Below are positions 14,901 through 28,838 of a stretch of DNA of 64,000 nt, in pieces. Where the stretch lies: positions 112,161,534 to 112,225,533 of the forward strand of contig OY804580.1 of assembly GCA_963680875.1 (NCBI GenBank), read 5' to 3'. Numbering within the stretch: the first letter of the stretch is position 1; each line of letters opens with the position of its first letter. Below the pieces are notes generated by a model, which made no database searches, was not told the origin of the DNA, and saw nothing but the letters and a program-made list of their open reading frames with translations. This stretch comes from Bathymodiolus brooksi. Taxonomy: Eukaryota > Mollusca > Bivalvia > Mytilida > Modiolidae. The translations under genes and the position numbers were made by a program.

Positions 14901-16000
14901 ATTTGTGTCTAAGTGTAATGTTGAATAGTCTCTCGTGTTCATTTACATCCATGTCTTTACTTACTACAAGCTGTTCCTTTACTTTAATTTATGTCTAAGT
15001 GTAATGTTGGATAGTCTCTCATGTTCATTTACATCCATGTCCTTTCTTACTACAAGCTTTTCCTTTACTTTAATTTATGTCTAAGTGTAATGTTGGATAG
15101 ACTCTCATGTTCATTTACATCCATGTCCTTTCTTACTGCAAGCTGTTCCTTTACTTTAATTTGTGTCTAAGTGTAATGTTGAATAGTCTCTCATGTTCAT
15201 TTACATCCATGTCTTTACTTACTACAAGCTGTTCCTTTACTTTAATTTATGTCTAAGTGTAATGTTGGATAGTCTCTCATGTTCATTTACATCCATGTCC
15301 TTTCTTACTACAAGCTGTTCATTTACTTTAATTTGTGTCTAAGTGTAATGTTGGATAGTCTCTCATATTCATTTACATCCATGTCTTTTCTTACTACAAG
15401 CTGTTCCTTTATTTTAATTTGTTTCTAAGTGTAATGTTGGATAGTCTCTCATGTTTATTGACATCAATATCCTTTCTTACTGCAAGCTGTTTCTTTACTT
15501 TAATTTGTGTCTAAGTGTAATGTTAGATAGTCTCTCATGTTTATTGACATCAATATCCTTTCTTACTGCAAGCTGTTTCTTTACTTTAATTTATGACTAA
15601 GTGTAATGTTAGATAGTCTCTCATGTTTATTGACATCCATGTCCTTTCTTTCTACAAGCTGTTCCTTTACTTTAATTTATGTCTAAGTGTAATGTTGGAT
15701 AGTCTCTCATGTTCATTTACATCCATGTCCTTTCTTACTACAAGCTGTTCCTTTACTTTAATTTATGTCTAAGTGTAATGTTGGATAGTCTCTCATGTTC
15801 ATTTACATCCATGTCCTTTCTTACTGCAAGCTGTTCCTTTACTTTAATTTGTGTCTAAGTGTAATGTTGAATAGTCTCTCATGTTCATTTACATCCATGT
15901 CTTTACTTACTACAAGCTGTTCCTTTACTTTAATTTATGTCTAAGTGTAATGTTGGATAGTCTCTCATGTTCATTTACATCCATGTCCTTTCTTACTACA
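11921..16000. repeat. Tandem higher-order duplication, 2 x 2040 bp
   Basis: Bases about 11921-13960 and 13961-16000 match position by position with an offset of 2040 and only scattered single-base differences (for example catctatat at 12050 against catccatat at 14090). Each block holds about 23 full 86-bp monomers plus one 64-bp short monomer. The near identity across 2 kb, against clear divergence between neighbouring monomers, shows one recent block duplication. Confidence 0.9.
11941..12004. repeat. Marker 64-bp monomer (22-nt internal deletion), first of eight
   Basis: This monomer lacks 22 nt after gtgtctaa, giving the diagnostic join gtgtgtctaatgttta. The same join is at 11941, 13981, 19374, 23838, 25620, 29997, 31522 and 33563. 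A shared exact deletion implies a single origin, so these positions mark the start of copied blocks. Spacings are 2040, 5393, 4464, 1782, 4377, 1525 and 2041 bp. Confidence 0.85.
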
Positions 16001-19000
16001 AGCTGTTCCTTTACTTTAATTTGTGTCTAAGTGTAGTGTTGGATAGTCTCTCATGTTCATTTACATCCATGTCTTTTCTTACTACAAGCTGTTCCTTTAT
16101 TTTAATTTGTTTCTAAGTGTAATGTTGGATAGTCTCTCATGTTTATTGACATCAATATCCTTTCTTACTGCAAGCTGTTTCTTTACTTTAATTTGTGTCT
16201 AAGTGTAATGTTAGATAGTCTCTCATGTTTATTGACATCAATATCCTTTCTTACTGCAAGCTGTTTCTTTACTTTAATTTGTGTCTAGGTGTAATGTTAG
16301 ATAGTCTCTCATGTTTATTGACATCAATATCCTTTCTTACTGCAAGCTGTTCCTTTACTTTAATTTTTGTCTAAGTGTAATGTTGGATAGTCTCTTATGT
16401 TCATTTACATCCATGTCTTTCCTTACTGCAAGCTGTTCCTTTACTTTAATTTGTGTCTAAGTGTAATGTTGGATAGTCTCTCATGTTCATTTACATCCAT
16501 GTCCTTTCTTACTGCAAGCTGTTCCTTTACTTTAATTTTTGTCTAAGTGTAATGTTGGATAGTCTCTCATGTTCATTTACATCCATGTCTTTTCTTACTA
16601 CAAGCTGTTCCTTTACTTTAATTTGTGTCTAAGTGTAATTTTAGATAGTCTCTCATGTTTATTTACATCGATGTCTTTTCTTACTACAAGCTTTTCCTTT
16701 ACTTTAATTTGTGTCTAAGTGTAATGTTGGATAGTCTCTCATGTTCATTTACATCCATGTCCTTTCTTACTGCAAGCTGTTCCTTTACTTTAATTTTTGT
16801 CTAAGTGTAATGTTAGATAGTCTCTCATGTTCATTTACATCCATGTCTTTTCTTACTACAAGCTGTTCCTTTACTTTAATTTTTGTCTAAGTGTAATGTT
16901 GAATAGTCTCTCATGTTCATTTACATCCATGTCTTTACTTACTACAAGCTGTTCCTTTACTTTAATTTATGACTAAGTGTAATGTTGGATAGTCTCTCAT
17001 GTTCATTTACATCCATGTCCTTTCTTACTACAAGCTGTTCCTTTACTTTAATTTGTGTCTAAGTGTAATGTTGGATAGTCTCTCATGTTCATTTATATCC
17101 ATGTCTTTTCTTACTACAAGCTGTTCCTTTACTTTAATTTGTGTCTAAGTGTAATGTTAGATAGTCTCTCATGTTTATTGACATCAATATCCTTTCTTAC
17201 TGCAAGCTGTTTCTTTACTTTAATTTGTGTCTAAGTGTAATGATGGATAGTCTCTCATGTTTATTGACACCCGTATCCTTTCTTACTACAAGCTTTTCCT
17301 TTACTTTAATTTGTGTCTAAGTGTAATGTTGGATAGTCTCTCATGTTCATTTACATCCATACACTTTCTTACTACAAGCTGTTCCTTTACTTTAATTTGT
17401 GTCTAAGTGTAATGTTAGATAGTCTCTCATGTTTATTGACATCAGTATCCTTTCTTACTGCAAGCTGTTTCTTTACTTTAATTTATGACTAAGTGTAATG
17501 TTAGATAGTCTCTCATGTTTATTGACATCCATGTCCTTTCTAACTACAAGCTGTTTCATTACTTTAATTTGTGTCTAAGGGTAATATTGGATAGTCTCTC
17601 ATGTTTATTGACATCCATATCCTTTCTTACTGCAAGCTGTTTCTTTACTTTAATTTGTGTCTAAGTGTAATATTGGATAGTCTCTCATGTTTATTGACAT
17701 CCATATCCTCTCTTACTACAAGCTGTTTCTTTACTTTAATTTATGTCTAAGTGTAATGATGGATAGTCTCTCATGTTTATTGACATCGTATCCTTTCTTA
17801 CTACAAGCTGTTCCTTTACTTTAATTTGTGTCTAAGTGTAATGTTGGATAGTCTCTCATGTTCATTTACATCCATGTCCTTTCTTACTACAAGCTGTTCC
17901 TTTACTTTAATTTGTGTCTAAGTGTAATGTTGGATAGTCTCTCATGTTCATTTACATCCATGTCCTTTCTTACTGCAAGCTGTTCCTTTACTTTAATTTG
18001 TGTCTAAGTGTAATGTTGAATAGTCTCTCATGTTCATTTACATCCATGTCTTTACTTACTACAAGCTGTTCCTTTACTTTAATTTATGTCTAAGTGTAAT
18101 GTTGGATAGTCTCTCATGTTCATTTACATCCATGTCCTTTCTTACTACAAGCTGTTCCTTTACTTTAATTTGTGTCTAAGTGTAATGTTGGATAGTCTCT
18201 CATGTTCATTTACATCCATGTCTTTTCTTACTACAAGCTGTTCCTTTATTTTAATTTGTTTCTAAGTGTAATGTTGGATAGTCTCTCATGTTTATTGACA
18301 TCAATATCCTTTCTTACTGCAAGCTGTTTCTTTACTTTAATTTATGACTAAGTGTAATGTTAGATAGTCTCTCATGTTTATTGACATCCATGTCCTTTCT
18401 TACTACAAGCTGTTTCTTTACTTTAATTTGTGTCTAAGTGTAATATTGGATAGTCTCTCATGTTTATTGACATCCATATCCTTTCTTACTGCAAGCTGCT
18501 TCTTTACTTTAATTTGTGTCTAAGTGTAATATTGGATAGTCTCTCATGTTTATTGACATCCATATCCTCTCTTACTACAAGCTCTTTCTTTACTTTAATT
18601 TATGTCTAAGTGTAATGATGGATAGTCTTTCATGTTTATTGACATCCGTATCCTTCCTTATTACAAGCTTTTCCTTTACTTTAATTTGTGTCTAAGTGTA
18701 ATGTTGGATAGTCTCTCATGTTTATTTACATCCATACACTTTCTTACTACAAGCTGTTCCTTTACTTTAATGTGTGTCTAAGTGTAATGTTAGATAGTCT
18801 CTCATGTTTATTGACATCAATATCCTTTCTTACTGCAAGCTGTTTCTTTACTTTAATTTATGACTAAGTGTAATGTTAGATAGTCTCTCATGTTTATTGA
18901 CATCCATATCCTTTCTTACTACAAGCTGTTTCTTTACTTTAATTTGTGTCTAAGTGTAATATTGGATAGTCTCTCATGTTTATTGACATCCATATCCTTT

Positions 19001-21213
19001 CTTACTGCAAGCTGTTTCTTTACTTTAATTTATGTCTAAGTGTAATGATGGATAGTCTCTCATGTTTATTGACATCCGTATCCTGTCTTACTACAAGCTT
19101 TTCCTTTACTTTAATTTGTGTCTAAGTGTAATGTTGGATAGTCTCTCATGTTTATTTACATCCATACACTTTCTTACTACAAGCTGTTCCTTTACTTTAA
19201 TTTGTGTCTAAGTGTAATGTTAGATAGTCTCTCATGTTTATTTATATACAAAGCATTTCTTACTACAAGCTGTTCCTTTACTTTAATTTGTGTCTAAGTG
19301 TAATATTGGATAGTCTCACATGTTTATTGACATTCGTATCCTTTCTTACTACAAGCTTTTCCTTTACTTTAATGTGTGTCTAATGTTTATTTACATCCAT
19401 GTCCTTTCTTACTACAAGCTGTTTCTTTACTTTAATTTCTGTCTAAGTGTAATATTGGATAGTCTCTCATGTTTATTGACATCCATATCCTTTCTTACTA
19501 CAAGCTGTTTCTTTACTTTAATTTGTGTCTACGGGTAATATTGGATAGTCTCTCATGTTTATTTACATCCATATCCATTCTTACTACAAGCTGTTTCTTT
19601 ACTTTAATTTGTGTCTAAGTGTAATATTGGATAGTCTCTCATGTTTATTGACATCCATGTCTTTTCTTACTACAAGCTGTTCCTTTACTTTAATTTGTGT
19701 CTAAGTGTAATGTTGGATAGTCTCTCATGTTCATTTACATCCATGTCCTTTCTTACTGCAATCTGTTCCTTTACTTTAATGTGTGTCTAAGTGTAATGTT
19801 GGATAGTCTCTCATGTTCATTTACATCCATGTCTTTTCTTACTACAAGCTGTTCCTTTACTTTAATTTGTGTCTAAGTGTAATGTTAGATAGTCTCTCAT
19901 GTTTATTTACATCGATGTCTTTTCTTACTACAAGCTGTTCCTTTACTTTAATTTGTGTCTAAGTGTAATGTTGGATAGTCTCTCATGTTCATTTACATCC
20001 ATGTCCTTTCTTACTGCAAGCTGTTCCTTTACTTTATTTTTGTCTAAGTGTAATGTTGGATAGTCTCTCATGTTCATTTACATCCATGTCTTTTCTTACT
20101 ACAAGCTGTTCCTTTACTTTAATTTGTGTCTAAGTGTAATGTTGAATAGTCTCTCGTGTTCATTTACATCCATGTCTTTACTTACTACAAGCTGTTCCTT
20201 TACTTTAATTTATGTCTAAGTGTAATGTTGGATAGTCTCTCATGTTCATTTACATCCATGTCCTTTCTTACTACAAGCTTTTCCTTTACTTTAATTTATG
20301 TCTAAGTGTAATGTTGGATAGTCTCTCATGTTCATTTACATCCATGTCCTTTCTTACTGCAAGCTGTTCCTTTACTTTAATTTGTGTCTAAGTGTAATGT
20401 TGAATAGTCTCTCATGTTCATTTACATCCATGTCTTTACTTACTACAAGCTGTTCCTTTACTTTAATTTATGTCTAAGTGTAATGCTGGATAGTCTCTCA
20501 TGTTCATTTACATCCATGTCCTTTCTTACTACAAGCTGTTCCTTTACTTTAATTTGTGTCTAAGTATAATGTTGGATAGTCTCTCATATTCATTTACATC
20601 CATGTCTTTTCTTACTACAAGCTGTTCCTTTATTTTAATTTGTGTCTAAGTGTAATGTTAGATAGTCTCTCATGTTTATTGACATCAATATCCTTTCTTA
20701 CTGCAAGCTGTTTCTTTACTTTAATTTATGACTAAGTGTAATGTTAGATAGTCTCTCATGTTTATTGACATCCATGTCCTTTCTTACTACAAGCTGTTCC
20801 TTTACTTTAATTTATGTCTAAGTGTAATGTTGGATAGTCTCTCATGTTCATTTACATCCATGTCCTTTCTTACTGCAAGCTGTTCCTTTACTTTAATTTG
20901 TGTCTAAGTGTAATGTTGAATAGTCTCTCATGTTCATTTACATCCATGTCTTTACTTACTACAAGCTGTTCCTTTACTTTAATTTATGTCTAAGTGTAAT
21001 GTTGGATAGTCTCTCATGTTCATTTACATCCATGTCCTTTCTTACTACAAGCTGTTCCTTTACTTTAATTTGTGTCTAAGTGTAGTGTTGGATAGTCTCT
21101 CATGTTCATTTACATCCATGTCTTTTCTTACTACAAGCTGTTCCTTTATTTTAATTTGTTTCTAAGTGTAATGTTGGATAGTCTCTCATGTTTATTGACA
21201 TCAATATCCTTTC

Positions 21214-22287
21214 TTTTTTTTTTTTTTAACAACGTAATATATTTTATTCAAATGCTTGCTACAATTAACACGCCAAAAGTCCAAGCTCCTTTTGGTGTTT
21301 CCCTGTTACATCTTGTTCTGATTATCCAGGGCTATAATCAGAATTACATGAAATATATATACAACCTAAATACAATTTCTATTTAATACCTTTGAAAACA
21401 TTTATTTATTTTGCATTTATTATATAATTTTTTACTTTCATTAAAAAAGAACACTTTTGAAGTGTTTTATTTTCATTTATTCTTTTAATATATTCATTGG
21501 CAAATATTCTATAAACATCAATATACTTTGTTTTCTGTTCAGATATATAGTACGATTTGTAGATGGAAAACCCTACAACTGTTATAAAAAAATTTAATGC
21601 AAGATAGTTTTTATCATCTATCTTGTATCCAAGTACTATATGATTCAAAGTAATTTTGTTTTCGATACCCAAACCCTTCATTAAATTCTGAAATTTTGTC
21701 CAAAACTCTTTTAGAAAGGTACAAGTAATAAAATAATGAGAGTAATCTTCATCTAATTTACAGAAATTACATAAACTATTCCCAACAATTTTCCATTTGG
21801 AAAGTAAAACTTTATTTGGTATAATAAAATGAAAAAGTTTCCATCTGAACATTTTAAGTTTGTTTTCGTCAAGAAATTTGAAAATGAAAAAATATAGACT
21901 ACTTGTATTTGGTTTTTCAGACAACACTAAATAATTAATCCAATAATGTGTACCAATAGGGTTTGAAAATTTAACATTCACCAGTTTATTATATAATAAC
22001 TTATTAGACAATGTAGATAAATTAATAAACTGATTGTTCCAGATGAAATAATCTTTTTTGATATTTACAATGCTTTTAACTGAGCTTTCTGTTTTTAAAA
22101 TGTCTATCCAATTCTTTGGGAAAGCTTTTTTGAGAATACTAAATTCAGATATCCAATTAGATTTATTTTTTAACTTGTGAAGAATAAATTCTTGCGTAAT
22201 TTTACCATTATTATCTATTATATCATTAACATAAAATATTCCACTATTAATCCATTCTTTAAAAAATAAATATTTTTTTTCAAATGT
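21214..22287 (-). mobile_element. 5'-truncated non-LTR retrotransposon (LINE) inside the satellite, copy 1
   Basis: The insert lies on the minus strand. Its 3' end is the T run at 21214-21227 (a poly(A) tail read on minus), with a polyadenylation signal (tttatt on plus, about 21243) just inside. It is about 1.07 kb long and encodes only the carboxy-terminal part of an ORF2-type protein, as expected for 5' truncation. Satellite flanks the insert directly. The left flank stops at atatcctttctt and the right resumes at atttgtgtct, so about 25 bp of the monomer is missing and no target-site duplication is visible. Confidence 0.88.
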
Positions 22288-22335
22288 ATTTGTGTCTAAG
22301 TGTAATGTTAGATAGTCTCTCATGTTTATTGACAT
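21406..22335 (-). pseudogene. LINE ORF2 carboxy-terminal fragment with CCHC-type zinc motif, chimeric start
   Basis: The frame is open for about 310 codons to a TAA at 21406-21408. The only ATG in a start position (22333-22335) lies in the flanking satellite, so the first roughly 17 residues (through LHLDTNT) are read from satellite DNA and the rest from the LINE. Counting from a TTG codon one position upstream, residues C190, C193, H201 and C206 form a C-x2-C-x7-H-x4-C motif, followed by a tryptophan-rich helix. This is the zinc-binding region seen near the end of many LINE reverse transcriptases of the L1/Tx1 kind. The catalytic reverse transcriptase core is absent, so no enzyme activity is expected. 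Whether the chimeric frame is transcribed is unknown. The exact LINE clade is uncertain. Confidence 0.8.
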
Positions 22336-25300
22336 CAATATCCTTTCTTACTGCAAGCTGTTTCTTTACTTTAATTTATGACTAAGTGTAATGTTAGATA
22401 GTCTCTCATGTTTATTGACATCCATGTCCTTTCTTACTACAAGCTGTTTCTTTACTTTAATTTGTGTCTAAGTGTAATATTGGATAGTCTCTCATGTTTA
22501 TTGACATCCATATCCTTTCTTACTGCAAGCTGCTTCTTTACTTTAATTTGTGTCTAAGTGTAATATTGGATAGTCTCTCATGTTTATTGACATCCATATC
22601 CTCTCTTACTACAAGCTGTTTCTTTACTTTAATTTATGTCTAAGTGTAATGATGGATAGTCTCTCATGTTTATTGACATCCGTATCCTTTCTTACTACAA
22701 GCTTTTCCTTTACTTTAATTTGTGTCTAAGTGTAATGTTGGATAGTCTCTCATGTTTATTGACATCAATATCCTTTCTTACTGCAAGCTGTTTCTTTACT
22801 TTAATTGATGACTAAGTGTAATGTTAGATAGTCTCTCATGTTTATTGACATCCATGTCCTTTCTTACTACAAGCTGTTTCTCTACTTTAATTTGTGTCTA
22901 AGTGTAATGTTGGATAGTCTCTCATGTTTATTGACATCCATATCCTTTCTTACTGCAAGCTGTTTCTTTACTTTAATTTGTGTCTAAGTGTAATATTGGA
23001 TAGTCTCTCATGTTTATTGATATCCATATCCTCTCTTACTACAAGCTGTTTCTTTACTTTAATTTATGTCTAAGTGTAATGATGGATAGTCTCTCATGTT
23101 TATTGACATCCGTATCCTTTCTTACTACAAGCTTTTCCTTTACTTTAATTTGTGTCTAAGTGTAATGTTGGATAGTCTCTCATGTTTATTTACATCAGTA
23201 CACTTTCTTACTACAAGCTGTTCCTTTACTTTAATTTGTGTCTAAGTGTAATGTTAGATAGTCTCTCATGTTTATTGACATCAATATCCTTTCTTACTGC
23301 AAGCTGTTTCTTTACTTTAATTGATGACTAAGTGTAATGTTAGATAGTCTCTCATGTTTATTGACATCCATGTCCTTTCTTACTACAAGCTGTTTCTTTA
23401 CTTTAATTTGTGTCTAAGTGTAATGTTGGATAGTCTCTCATGTTTATTGACATCCATATCCTTTCTTACTGCAAGCTGTTTCTTTACTTTAATTTGTGTC
23501 TAAGTGTAATATTGGATAGTCTCTCATGTTTATTGACATCCGTATCCTTTCTTACTACAAGCTTTTCCTTTACTTTAATTTGTGTCTAAGTGTAATGTTG
23601 GATAGTCTCTCATGTTTATTTACATCCATACACTTTCTTACTACAAGCTGTTCCTTTACTTTAATTTGTGTCTAAGTGTAATGTTAGATAGTCTCTCATG
23701 TTCATTTATATACAAAGCATTTCTTACTACAAGCTGTTCCTTTACTTTAATTTGTGTCTAAGTGTAATATTGGATAGTCTCACATGTTTATTGACATCCG
23801 TATCCTTTCTTACTACAAGCTTTTCCTTTACTTTAATGTGTGTCTAATGTTTATTTACATCCATGTCCTTTCTTACTACAAGCTGTTTCTTTACTTTAAT
23901 TTGTGTCTAAGTGTAATATTGGATAGTCTCTCATGTTTATTGACATCCATATCCTTTCTTACTACAAGCTATTTCTTTACTTTAATTTGTGTCTAAGTGT
24001 AATATCGGATAGTCTCTCATGTTTATTGACATCCATATCCTTTCTTACTACAAGCTGTTTCTTTTCTTTAATTTGTGTCTACGTGTAATATTGGATAGTC
24101 TCTCATGTTTATTGACATCGTATCCTTTCTAACTACAAGCTGTTCCTTTACTTTAATTTGTGTCTAAGTGTAATGTTGGATAGTCTCTCATGTTCATTTA
24201 CATCCATGTCCTTTCTTACTACAAGCTGTTCCTTTACTTTAATTTGTGTCTAAGTGTAATGTTAGATAGTCTCTCATGTTTATTTACATCGATGTCTTTT
24301 CTTACTACAAGCTGTTCCTCTACTTTAATTTGTGTCTAAGTGTAATGTTGGATAGTCTCTCATGTTCATTTACATCCATGTCCTTTCTTACTGCAAGCTT
24401 TTCCTTTACTTTAATTTTTGTCTAAGTGTAATGTTGGATAGTCTCTCATGTTCATTTACATCCATGTCCTTTCTTACTACAAGCTGTTCCTTTACTTTAA
24501 TTTGTGTCTAAGTGTAATGTTGGATAGTCTCTCATGTTCATTTACATCCATGTCTTTTCTTACTACAAGCTGTTCCTTTATTTTAATTTGTTTCTAAGTG
24601 TAATGTTGGATAGTCTCTCATGTTTATTGACATCAATATCCTTTCTTACTGCAAGCTGTTTCTTTACTTTAATTTATGACTAAGTGTAATGTTAGATAGT
24701 CTCTCAAGTTTATTGACATCCATGTCCTTTCTTACTACAAGCTGTTTCTTTACTTTAATTTGTGTCTAAGTTTAATATTGGATAGTCTCTCATGTTTATT
24801 GACATCCATATCCTTTCTTACTGCAAGCTGCTTCTTTACTTTAATTTGTGTCTAATTGTAATATTGGATAGTCTCTCATGTTTATTGACATCCATATCCT
24901 CTCTTACTACAAGCTGTTTCTTTACTTTAATTTATGTCTAAGTGTAATGATGGATAGTCTCTCATGTTTATTGACATCCGTATCCTTTCTTACTACAAGC
25001 TTTTCCTTTACTTTAATTTGTGTCTAAGTGTAATGTTGGATAGTCTCTCATGTTTATTTACATCAGTACACTTTCTTACTACAAGCTGTTCCTTTACTTT
25101 AATGTGTGTCTAAGTGTAATGTTAGATAGTCTCTCATGTTTATTGACATCAATATCCTTTCTTACTGCAAGCTGTTTCTTTACTTTAATTTATGACTAAG
25201 TGTAATGTTAGATAGTCTCTCATGTTTATTGACATCCATATCCTTTCTTACTACAAGCTGTTTCTTTACTTTAATTTGTGTCTAAGTGTAATATTGGATA

Positions 25301-27713
25301 GTCTCTCATGTTTATTGACATCCATATCCTTTCTTACTGCAAGCTGTTTCTTTACTTTAATTTGTGTCTAAGTGTAATATTGGATAGTCTCTCATGTTTA
25401 TTGACATCCATACACTTTCTTACTACAAGCTGTTCCTTTACTTTAATTTGTGTCTATGTGTAATGTTAGATAGTCTCTCATGTTCATTTATATACAAAGC
25501 ATTTCTTACTACAAGCTGTTCCTTTACTTTAATTTGTGTCTAAGTGTAATATTGGATAGTCTCACATGTTTATTGACATTCGTATCCTTTCTTACTACAA
25601 GCTTTTCCTTTACTTTAATGTGTGTCTAATGTTTATTTCCATCCATGTCCTTTCTTACTACAAGCTGTTTCTTTACTTTAATTTCTGTCTAAGTGTAATA
25701 TTGGATAGTCTCTCATGTTTATTGACATCCATATCCTTTCTTACTACAAGCTGTTTCTTTACTTTAATTTGTGTCTACGGGTAATATTGGATAGTCTCTC
25801 ATGTTTATTTACATCCATATCCATTCTTACTACAAGCTGTTTCTTTACTTTAATTTGTGTCTAATTGTAATATTGGATAGTCTCTCATGTTTATTGACAT
25901 CCATATCCTTTCTTACTACAAGCTGTTTCTTTACTTTAAGTTATGTCTAAGTGTAATGTTAGATAGTCTCTCATGTTCATTTATATGCAAAGCATTTCTT
26001 ACTACAAGCTGTTCCTTTACTTTAATTTGTGTCTAAGTGTAATATTGGATAGTCTCTCATGTTCATTTACATCCATGTCTTTTCTTACTACAAGCTGTTC
26101 CTTTACTTTAATTTGTGTCTAAGTGTAATGTTGGATAGTCTCTCATGTTCATTTACATCCATGTCCTTTCTTACTGCAAGCTGTTCCTTTACTTTAATTT
26201 GTGTCTAAGTGTAATGTTGGATAGTCTCTCATGTTCATTTACATCCATGTCTTTTCTTACTACAAGCTGTTCCTTTACTTTAATTTGTGTCTAAGTGTAA
26301 TGTTAGATAGTCTCTCATGTTTATTTACATCGATGTCTTTTCTTACTACAAGCTGTTCCTTTACTTTAATTTGTGTCTAAGTGTAATGTTGGATAGTCTC
26401 TCATGTTCATTTACATCCATGTCCTTTCTTACTGCAAGCTGTTCCTTTACTTTATTTTTGTCTAAGTGTAATGTTGGATAGTCTCTCATGTTCATTTACA
26501 TCCATGTCTTTTCTTACTACAAGCTGTTCCTTTACTTTAATTTGTGTCTAAGTGTAATGTTGGATAGTCTCTCATGTTCATTTACATCCATGTCCTTTCT
26601 TACTACAAGCTTTTCCTTTACTTTAATTTATGTCTAAGTGTAATGTTGGATAGTCTCTCATGTTCATTTACATCCATGTCCTTTCTTACTGCAAGCTGTT
26701 CCTTTACTTTAATTTGTGTCTAAGTGTAATGTTGAATAGTCTCTCATGTTCATTTACATCCATGTCTTTACTTACTACAAGCTGTTCCTTTACTTTAATT
26801 TATGTCTAAGTGTAATGTTGGATAGTCTCTCATGTTCATTTACATCCATGTCCTTTCTTACTACAAGCTGTTCCTTTACATTAATTTGTGTCTAAGTGTA
26901 ATGTTGGATAGTCTATCATATTCATTTACATCCATGTCTTTTCTTACTACAAGCTGTTCCTTTATTTTAATTTGTTTCTAAGTGTAATGTTGGATAGTCT
27001 CTCATATTTATTGACATCAATATCCTTTCTTACTGCAAGCTGTTTCTTTACTTTAATTTGTGTCTAAGTGTAATGTTAGATAGTCTCTCATGTTTATTGA
27101 CATCAATATCCTTTCTTACTGCAAGCTGTTTCTTTACTTTAATTTATGACTAAGTGTAATGTTAGATAGTCTCTCATGTTTATTGACATCCATGTCCTTT
27201 CTTACTACAAGCTGTTCCTTTACTTTAATTTATGTCTAAGTGTAATGTTGGATAGTCTCTCATGTTCATTTACATCCATGTCCTTTCTTACTACAAGCTG
27301 TTCCTTTACTTTAATTTATGTCTAAGTGTAATGTTGGATAGTCTCTCATGTGCATTTACATCCATGTCCTTTCTTACTGCAAGCTGTTCCTTTACTTTAA
27401 TTTGTGTCTAAGTGTAATGTTGAATAGTCTCTCATGTTCATTTACATCCATGTCTTTACTTACTACAAGCTGTTCCTTTACTTTAATTTATGTCTAAGTG
27501 TAATGTTGGATAGTCTCTCATGTTCATTTACATCCATGTCCTTTCTTACTACAAGCTGTTCCTTTACTTTAATTTGTGTCTAAGTGTAGTGTTGGATAGT
27601 CTCTCATGTTCATTTACATCCATGTCTTTTCTTACTACAAGCTGTTCCTTTATTTTAATTTGTTTCTAAGTGTAATGTTGGATAGTCTCTCATGTTTATT
27701 GACATCAATATCC

Positions 27714-28790
27714 TTTTTTTTTTTTTTTTTAACAACGTAATATATTTTATTCAAATGCTTGCTACAATTAACACGCCAAAAGTCCAAGCTCCTTTTGGTG
27801 TTTTCCTGTTACATCTTGTTCTGATTATCCAGGGCTATAATCAGAATTACATGAAATATATATACAACCTAAATACAATTTCTATTTAATACCTTTGAAA
27901 ACATTTATTTATTTTGCATTTATTATATAATTTTTTACTTTCATTAAAAAAGAACACTTTTGAAGTGTTTTATTTTCATTTATTCTTTTAATATATTCAT
28001 TGGCAAATATTCTATAAACATCAATATACTTTGTTTTCTGTTCAGATATATAGTACGATTTGTAGATGGAAAACCCTACAACTGTTATCAAAAAATTTAA
28101 TGCAAGATAGTTTTTATCATCTATCTTGTATCCAAGTACTATATGATTCAAAGTAATTTTGTTTTCGATACCCAAACCCTTCATTAAATTCTGAAATTTT
28201 GTCCAAAACTCTTTTAGAAAGGTACAAGTAATAAAATAATGAGAGTAATCTTCATCTAATTTACAGAAATTACATAAACTATTCCCAACAATTTTCCATT
28301 TGGAAAGTAAAACTTTATTTGGTATAATAAAATGAAAAAGTTTCCATCTGAACATTTTAAGTTTGTTTTCGTCAAGAAATTTGAAAATGAAAAAATATAG
28401 ACTACTTGTATTTGGTTTTTCAGACAACACTAAATAATTAATCCAATAATGTGTACCAATAGGGTTTGAAAATTTAACATTCACCAGTTTATTATATAAT
28501 AACTTATTAGACAATGTAGATAAATTAATAAACTGATTGTTCCAGATGAAATAATCTTTTTTGATATTTACAATGCTTTTAACTGAGCTTTCTGTTTTTA
28601 AAATGTCTATCCAATTCTTTGGGAAAGCTTTTTTGAGAATACTAAATTCAGATATCCAATTAGATTTATTTTTTAACTTGTGAAGAATAAATTCTTGCGT
28701 AATTTTACCATTATTATCTATTATATCATTAACAAAAAATATTCCACTATTAATCCATTCTTTAAAAAATAAATATTTTTTTTCAAATGT
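27714..28790 (-). mobile_element. 5'-truncated non-LTR retrotransposon (LINE) inside the satellite, copy 2
   Basis: This repeats the insert at 21214-22287, offset by 6503 bp, with the same truncation point, the same satellite junctions and only a handful of base differences. The terminal T run is longer (27714-27730). Identical junctions mean it was copied with the surrounding satellite and was not inserted independently. Confidence 0.88.
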
Positions 28791-28838
28791 ATTTGTGTCT
28801 AAGTGTAATGTTAGATAGTCTCTCATGTTTATTGACAT
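27909..28838 (-). pseudogene. LINE ORF2 carboxy-terminal fragment, second copy
   Basis: It differs from the copy at 21406-22335 by two residues that I can see (Y to F near residue 36 and F to L near residue 251). It keeps the C-x2-C-x7-H-x4-C zinc motif and the satellite-encoded amino terminus. It remains open over its whole length. That fits a very recent duplication as well as selection, so the intact frame is not evidence of function. Confidence 0.8.
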
